Shown here: piece by piece, positions 61,118-64,000 of the stretch | Numbering within the stretch: position 1 is the stretch's first letter | Layout of the letters: each line of letters begins with the position of its first letter | NCBI RefSeq assembly: GCF_002258315.1 | Contig: NZ_NOYD01000001.1 | Coordinates: 124,001 to 188,000, forward strand | DNA from: Rhodococcus sp. 06-462-5 | Lineage (GTDB): Bacteria > Actinomycetota > Actinomycetes > Mycobacteriales > Mycobacteriaceae | DNA: 64,000 bases | Direction: 5' to 3' | Program-made: the position numbers and the translations under genes | The notes under the pieces: generated by a model | The model's input: only the letters and a program-made list of their open reading frames with translations | Told to the model about the DNA's origin: nothing | Databases searched by the model: none

Positions 61118-64000
61118 CTAGGAGTCGAAACCGATCCCGGAGATCGAGGTGGCGATGCGGCCGCCCTGTTCGCCGAGCCTGGTGATCCAGACGAGCACGT
61201 TCCCGGTCGGCTCCGCTTCGCTGAGGGCGATGTCGGTTCGGCCGTTCTGCAGTGTGGCTTCACCGAGGAGCGTGGTGTCGCTGAGACTGGGAGAGCCGTT
61301 CGGGGCCGATCGGATCTCGACGACAGTTCCCGGAGATGTCGATTCGATCCATGCGTTCTGCAGTGTCGAGGACGGAATGGACACGAGCAGCCCGACGCCG
61401 TTCTTCAGGGCCGGGAACTGCTGGAAGTACGAGTCGGTCGTCCACGCGGTGCTGGGGTCGTTGTCGATCACGTTGGAGGCGGTACTCGGGTTGTCGGCGG
61501 AACCCTGGGGTGAGAACACGCTGACGTCGTCCATTGCCACCGGTCCACCGGTCTCGGCCGGGGGTGCTGCGGGATCGGCTGCGGGCGGTGCCTCGGCCGG
61601 AGTGGTGAGACCGAAGTCCTGGGTGTCGAGCGGAGTCTCGGTGTCGTTGCCGGCAATCGAGGTGAACAGCCAGAATCCGGCGAACGCGAGAACCACCACC
61701 GTCAGGGCGCCGAGCACCGCGATGGCGATGTTGGTACGCATCGACTTGGCCTTCTCGGCGGCGATCTCGTCGGGATCGGCGAGCGAATGGCCACTGGAGC
61801 CGGGCGCGCGCTGGCCCAGTCGCAGCGCCGGCATCAGATCCGTCTTGTCGTTGACCACTGCTGCTTGATCGAGGACGTGCTGCACCGTGGCAGCAGTTCG
61901 GATTCCACTGTTCTGTTCCAGTGCCCGCACCGCGACGGCGGAGATCTCGAACGGAACGTCCGGACGGACCTGCCTCGGCTCGAGCGGGGCACCCTTGTCG
62001 TCACGGTCGGCCGGGCGCATGCCGCCGACGCTGCGTGCCGGAGCCGCATCCCCGGATACGACGGCACCGCCGGTGGTATCGGACAGCGGCCACCGGGCGG
62101 TGATCAGGGCGTAGAGCATCGCGCCGAGTCCGCGAACGTCCGAGCTCGGGTCGGCGTCGGCCAGTGTCGCGGGGAAGGCGAGAACCGCATTGCCGCTGGA
62201 GCTGATGCGCACGCGATCGGGGTGATCGATCGACAGGGCACCCCCGCTGCGGTGCGCTGCCTCGGCCGCTGCGGCCAGGACCTTGATCGCGCGCGCAGCG
62301 CCGGTGGGTGCGGGCACGGTGTCGGCCATTTCACGCAGCGAGCGGCCGGGCGTCCACTCCGCGACGACGATGCCGCCCGAGCTGCCGCGTACCACGTCGA
62401 GCACGCGGGCGAGGCCGGGCGAATTGATCCGACCCAGACGCAGCGTGCGCGAGAGAATCGCCTGCGGTCCCTGCGTGCGGTCGTCGGTCGAGGCGGTCGA
62501 TTGCTGATCGGCGTCGACGAACGTCAACGCGACCTCGCGATCGAGCTTGACGTCGTGGGCCTGCCAGAACTTGAGTCCACGCGCTCCGCCGTGCGGTGCC
62601 AGCAGTCGGTACCGACCACCGGCAACGGAGGCACCGGGAATGAGCGTCGGGCCGCGGAGCGTGCGCTCGGGAGCGCTCGCCGGGGCCGCCGCAGTGGCAA
62701 CCTCGTCCGTGGTGGCCGACTCGGACGCGTCGGGTGTGGCCGGTGCCGCTGCGGTCTTCTCGGAATCCGCATCCGCTGTGGAATCAGCGTCGGCCGCAGG
62801 CTTCGACTCCGGCGTGGACTTCTTGTCGCCGTCGGCTTCGACCGGCAGATCGGCCTTCGAGATGGAGATGGTCTTGTCGGTCGGACGCGCCGCGAGAGCG
62901 GCCTTGGAGATGGAGACCGTCTTGTCGACCGGCTTCGGAGCAGGCTTGTCGGTGGGAGCCGCCTGTTCGGCTGTCTTCTCGACGTCCTGTTCGGGAGCTG
63001 CGGCCGGTTTCTTGGATTCGAGCGCAGCCTTCGATTCGGCCGGCTTCGGCGTCTTGGCGGACGAGGCAGCCTCGGCCTTCACGGGCTCGGTGCGGTCCTG
63101 GGTGTCGACCTCGACGCCGCCGCTCGTTCGGTCGGCTTCGCTTGCTGGAGATTGTGCCGGCCCCCCAGCAACTTCGTCGTCGGTCACTGTCACTCCTTCA
63201 GGCGAATATGCCCCGTGTTGTCCTGCAAAAGGTCGACCTGCGTTGGCTTCTGCCCCCGGGTGCCGATGACCAGGGTACGGGAGCCGATCCCGCGCAGTGT
63301 CCCATGTGGGCTCGGTTCGAATAACCGGAATCACGCCGGTTTCTGCGGCGGCCGGATCGGCGTCCGTTCGATCGGCTGTACCGCGGAATTTCCGTACGAC
63401 CCGGCTCAGGGCAACGGTGACCGCCAGGACTTCGGGGATCTTGCCGAACCAGAGTATCGAGAACGTGATGCCGAGCATGACGACGGCGTCGATCGCGACG
63501 CGGGCGAAGTTGCCGATCCAGCCGTTCATCATGGCGTCGAGACCGAGGATCCGGTCGATCGCGAGCATGGCCGCGCCGCCTGCCAGTGAGGCGATGAGGA
63601 CGAGCCAGACCGTCTTGCCGACGTTGGCCATCCGCAGGCTGCCCAGGCTCTTGTGCAGTAGGTATCCGCCGATGATCGCGCCGACCGTGTAGCCCAGGCC
63701 GGTCGCTGCGCCGAGGAGCAGCACCACCTGCTCGGGCGAGGACGCGACTATCGGGGCGAGCAACGACAGGCCGATCTTGACGGCGGTGATGCCGAGGATG
63801 ATCCACGTCGGCGTCCAGGCTTTTTCGCGGGCGTAGAAGACCCGTAGGTGGATCAGGACGAGGGCGTACGGGATGAGGGAGAACGCGGACCAGCTGACGG
63901 CCTCGCCGAGTCTGGGTGCGACCTCGGCGAACCGGCCGAAGCCGTACAGCGCCTCGCCCACCGACGGCCCCGCGAAGGTCAGGAACACCACGATCGGCAC
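61118..64000 (-). CDS. murJ: MurJ/MviN lipid II flippase with pseudokinase (partial, N-terminus missing)
   Basis: 960 residues are in the window; the frame runs off the right end, so roughly the first half of the flippase is missing. Numbering here is from the window edge. Residues 1-205 hold the last MurJ membrane helices. A linker (205-445) is rich in Ala, Pro, Glu and Lys and contains DKTVSISKA (359-367) and DKTISISKA (375-383). The pseudokinase (about 463-715) lacks HRD and DFG motifs. One helix (756-780) and an outer discoidin-like domain (about 825-960) follow. It moves lipid II outward. PknB phosphorylates the mycobacterial homologue, which then binds FhaA. Confidence 0.95.
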   Translation of the reverse strand: MPIVVFLTFAGPSVGEALYGFGRFAEVAPRLGEAVSWSAFSLIPYALVLIHLRVFYAREKAWTPTWIILGITAVKIGLSLLAPIVASSPEQVVLLLGAATGLGYTVGAIIGGYLLHKSLGSLRMANVGKTVWLVLIASLAGGAAMLAIDRILGLDAMMNGWIGNFARVAIDAVVMLGITFSILWFGKIPEVLAVTVALSRVVRKFRGTADRTDADPAAAETGVIPVIRTEPTWDTARDRLPYPGHRHPGAEANAGRPFAGQHGAYSPEGVTVTDDEVAGGPAQSPASEADRTSGGVEVDTQDRTEPVKAEAASSAKTPKPAESKAALESKKPAAAPEQDVEKTAEQAAPTDKPAPKPVDKTVSISKAALAARPTDKTISISKADLPVEADGDKKSTPESKPAADADSTADADSEKTAAAPATPDASESATTDEVATAAAPASAPERTLRGPTLIPGASVAGGRYRLLAPHGGARGLKFWQAHDVKLDREVALTFVDADQQSTASTDDRTQGPQAILSRTLRLGRINSPGLARVLDVVRGSSGGIVVAEWTPGRSLREMADTVPAPTGAARAIKVLAAAAEAAHRSGGALSIDHPDRVRISSSGNAVLAFPATLADADPSSDVRGLGAMLYALITARWPLSDTTGGAVVSGDAAPARSVGGMRPADRDDKGAPLEPRQVRPDVPFEISAVAVRALEQNSGIRTAATVQHVLDQAAVVNDKTDLMPALRLGQRAPGSSGHSLADPDEIAAEKAKSMRTNIAIAVLGALTVVVLAFAGFWLFTSIAGNDTETPLDTQDFGLTTPAEAPPAADPAAPPAETGGPVAMDDVSVFSPQGSADNPSTASNVIDNDPSTAWTTDSYFQQFPALKNGVGLLVSIPSSTLQNAWIESTSPGTVVEIRSAPNGSPSLSDTTLLGEATLQNGRTDIALSEAEPTGNVLVWITRLGEQGGRIATSISGIGFDS

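Overview
The window is about 64 kb of high-GC actinobacterial chromosome spanning the replication origin. Gene content and order match the order I recall for Mycobacterium tuberculosis from murJ (Rv3910) through dnaA and gyrBA to fhaA (Rv0020c), but running right to left here. Protein style, the gnd gene between dnaN and recF, and the accessory genes suggest a Rhodococcus or close relative in the Mycobacteriales. The genus is an inference; the order-level placement is firm.

Layout. 1-7.3 kb is an accessory flank: the tail of a membrane gene, a divergent MFS exporter/LysR pair, a histidine phosphatase, a YhgE/Pip-like membrane protein, an ABM monooxygenase, a DHA2 exporter and a secreted cutinase. 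7.4-13.5 kb is gltBD (glutamate synthase), followed by tRNA-Leu(CAG). 14.2-23.9 kb is the growth-control operon fhaA, fhaB, pstP, rodA, pbpA, pknA, pknB, mostly joined by 4-bp ATGA/GTGA overlaps. 23.9-28.4 kb holds trpG, a DUF881 gene, crgA, a PH-domain gene, a rhomboid protease, ppiA and a cwsA-like gene. 28.4-32.3 kb is an inserted cassette (alpha/beta hydrolase, diguanylate cyclase, acyl-ACP desaturase). Then come tRNA-Ala, a 36-codon DLW-39 gene and tRNA-Ile. 33.2-39.3 kb is DUF3566, gyrA, gyrB. 39.5-41.6 kb is a second insert, a ferredoxin-reductase/di-iron protein pair. 41.7-47.8 kb is dciA-like, recF, gnd, dnaN, oriC, dnaA. 48.4-51.1 kb is rpmH, rnpA, yidD, yidC, jag. 51.1-53.8 kb is a gene-poor stretch plus rsmG with six parS sites, leading into parA and parB. 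56.1-64 kb is a GNAT-like gene, cwlM, trxA, trxB, the anti-sigma gene, sigM and the 3' part of murJ.

How the genes work together. One half of the window copies and segregates the chromosome: DnaA boxes and oriC, dnaN, recF, gyrase, parS/ParAB. The other half controls polar wall growth. PknA/PknB phosphorylate targets that FHA proteins read, PstP reverses this, RodA/PbpA make peptidoglycan, and CwlM and MurJ are known PknB targets in mycobacteria. All of these partners are encoded here. The sequence adds detail: CwlM has lost three of four amidase site residues, MurJ carries tandem FHA-type DKT[VI]SISKA motifs, and FhaA has a long Tyr/Gly/Gln-rich linker.

Least explained parts: the 1.9-kb gene-poor parS region, an exact 32-bp repeat shared by two intergenic sites, a pair of perfect DnaA boxes at the start of the gene after crgA, and a hairpin that covers the sigM ribosome binding site.
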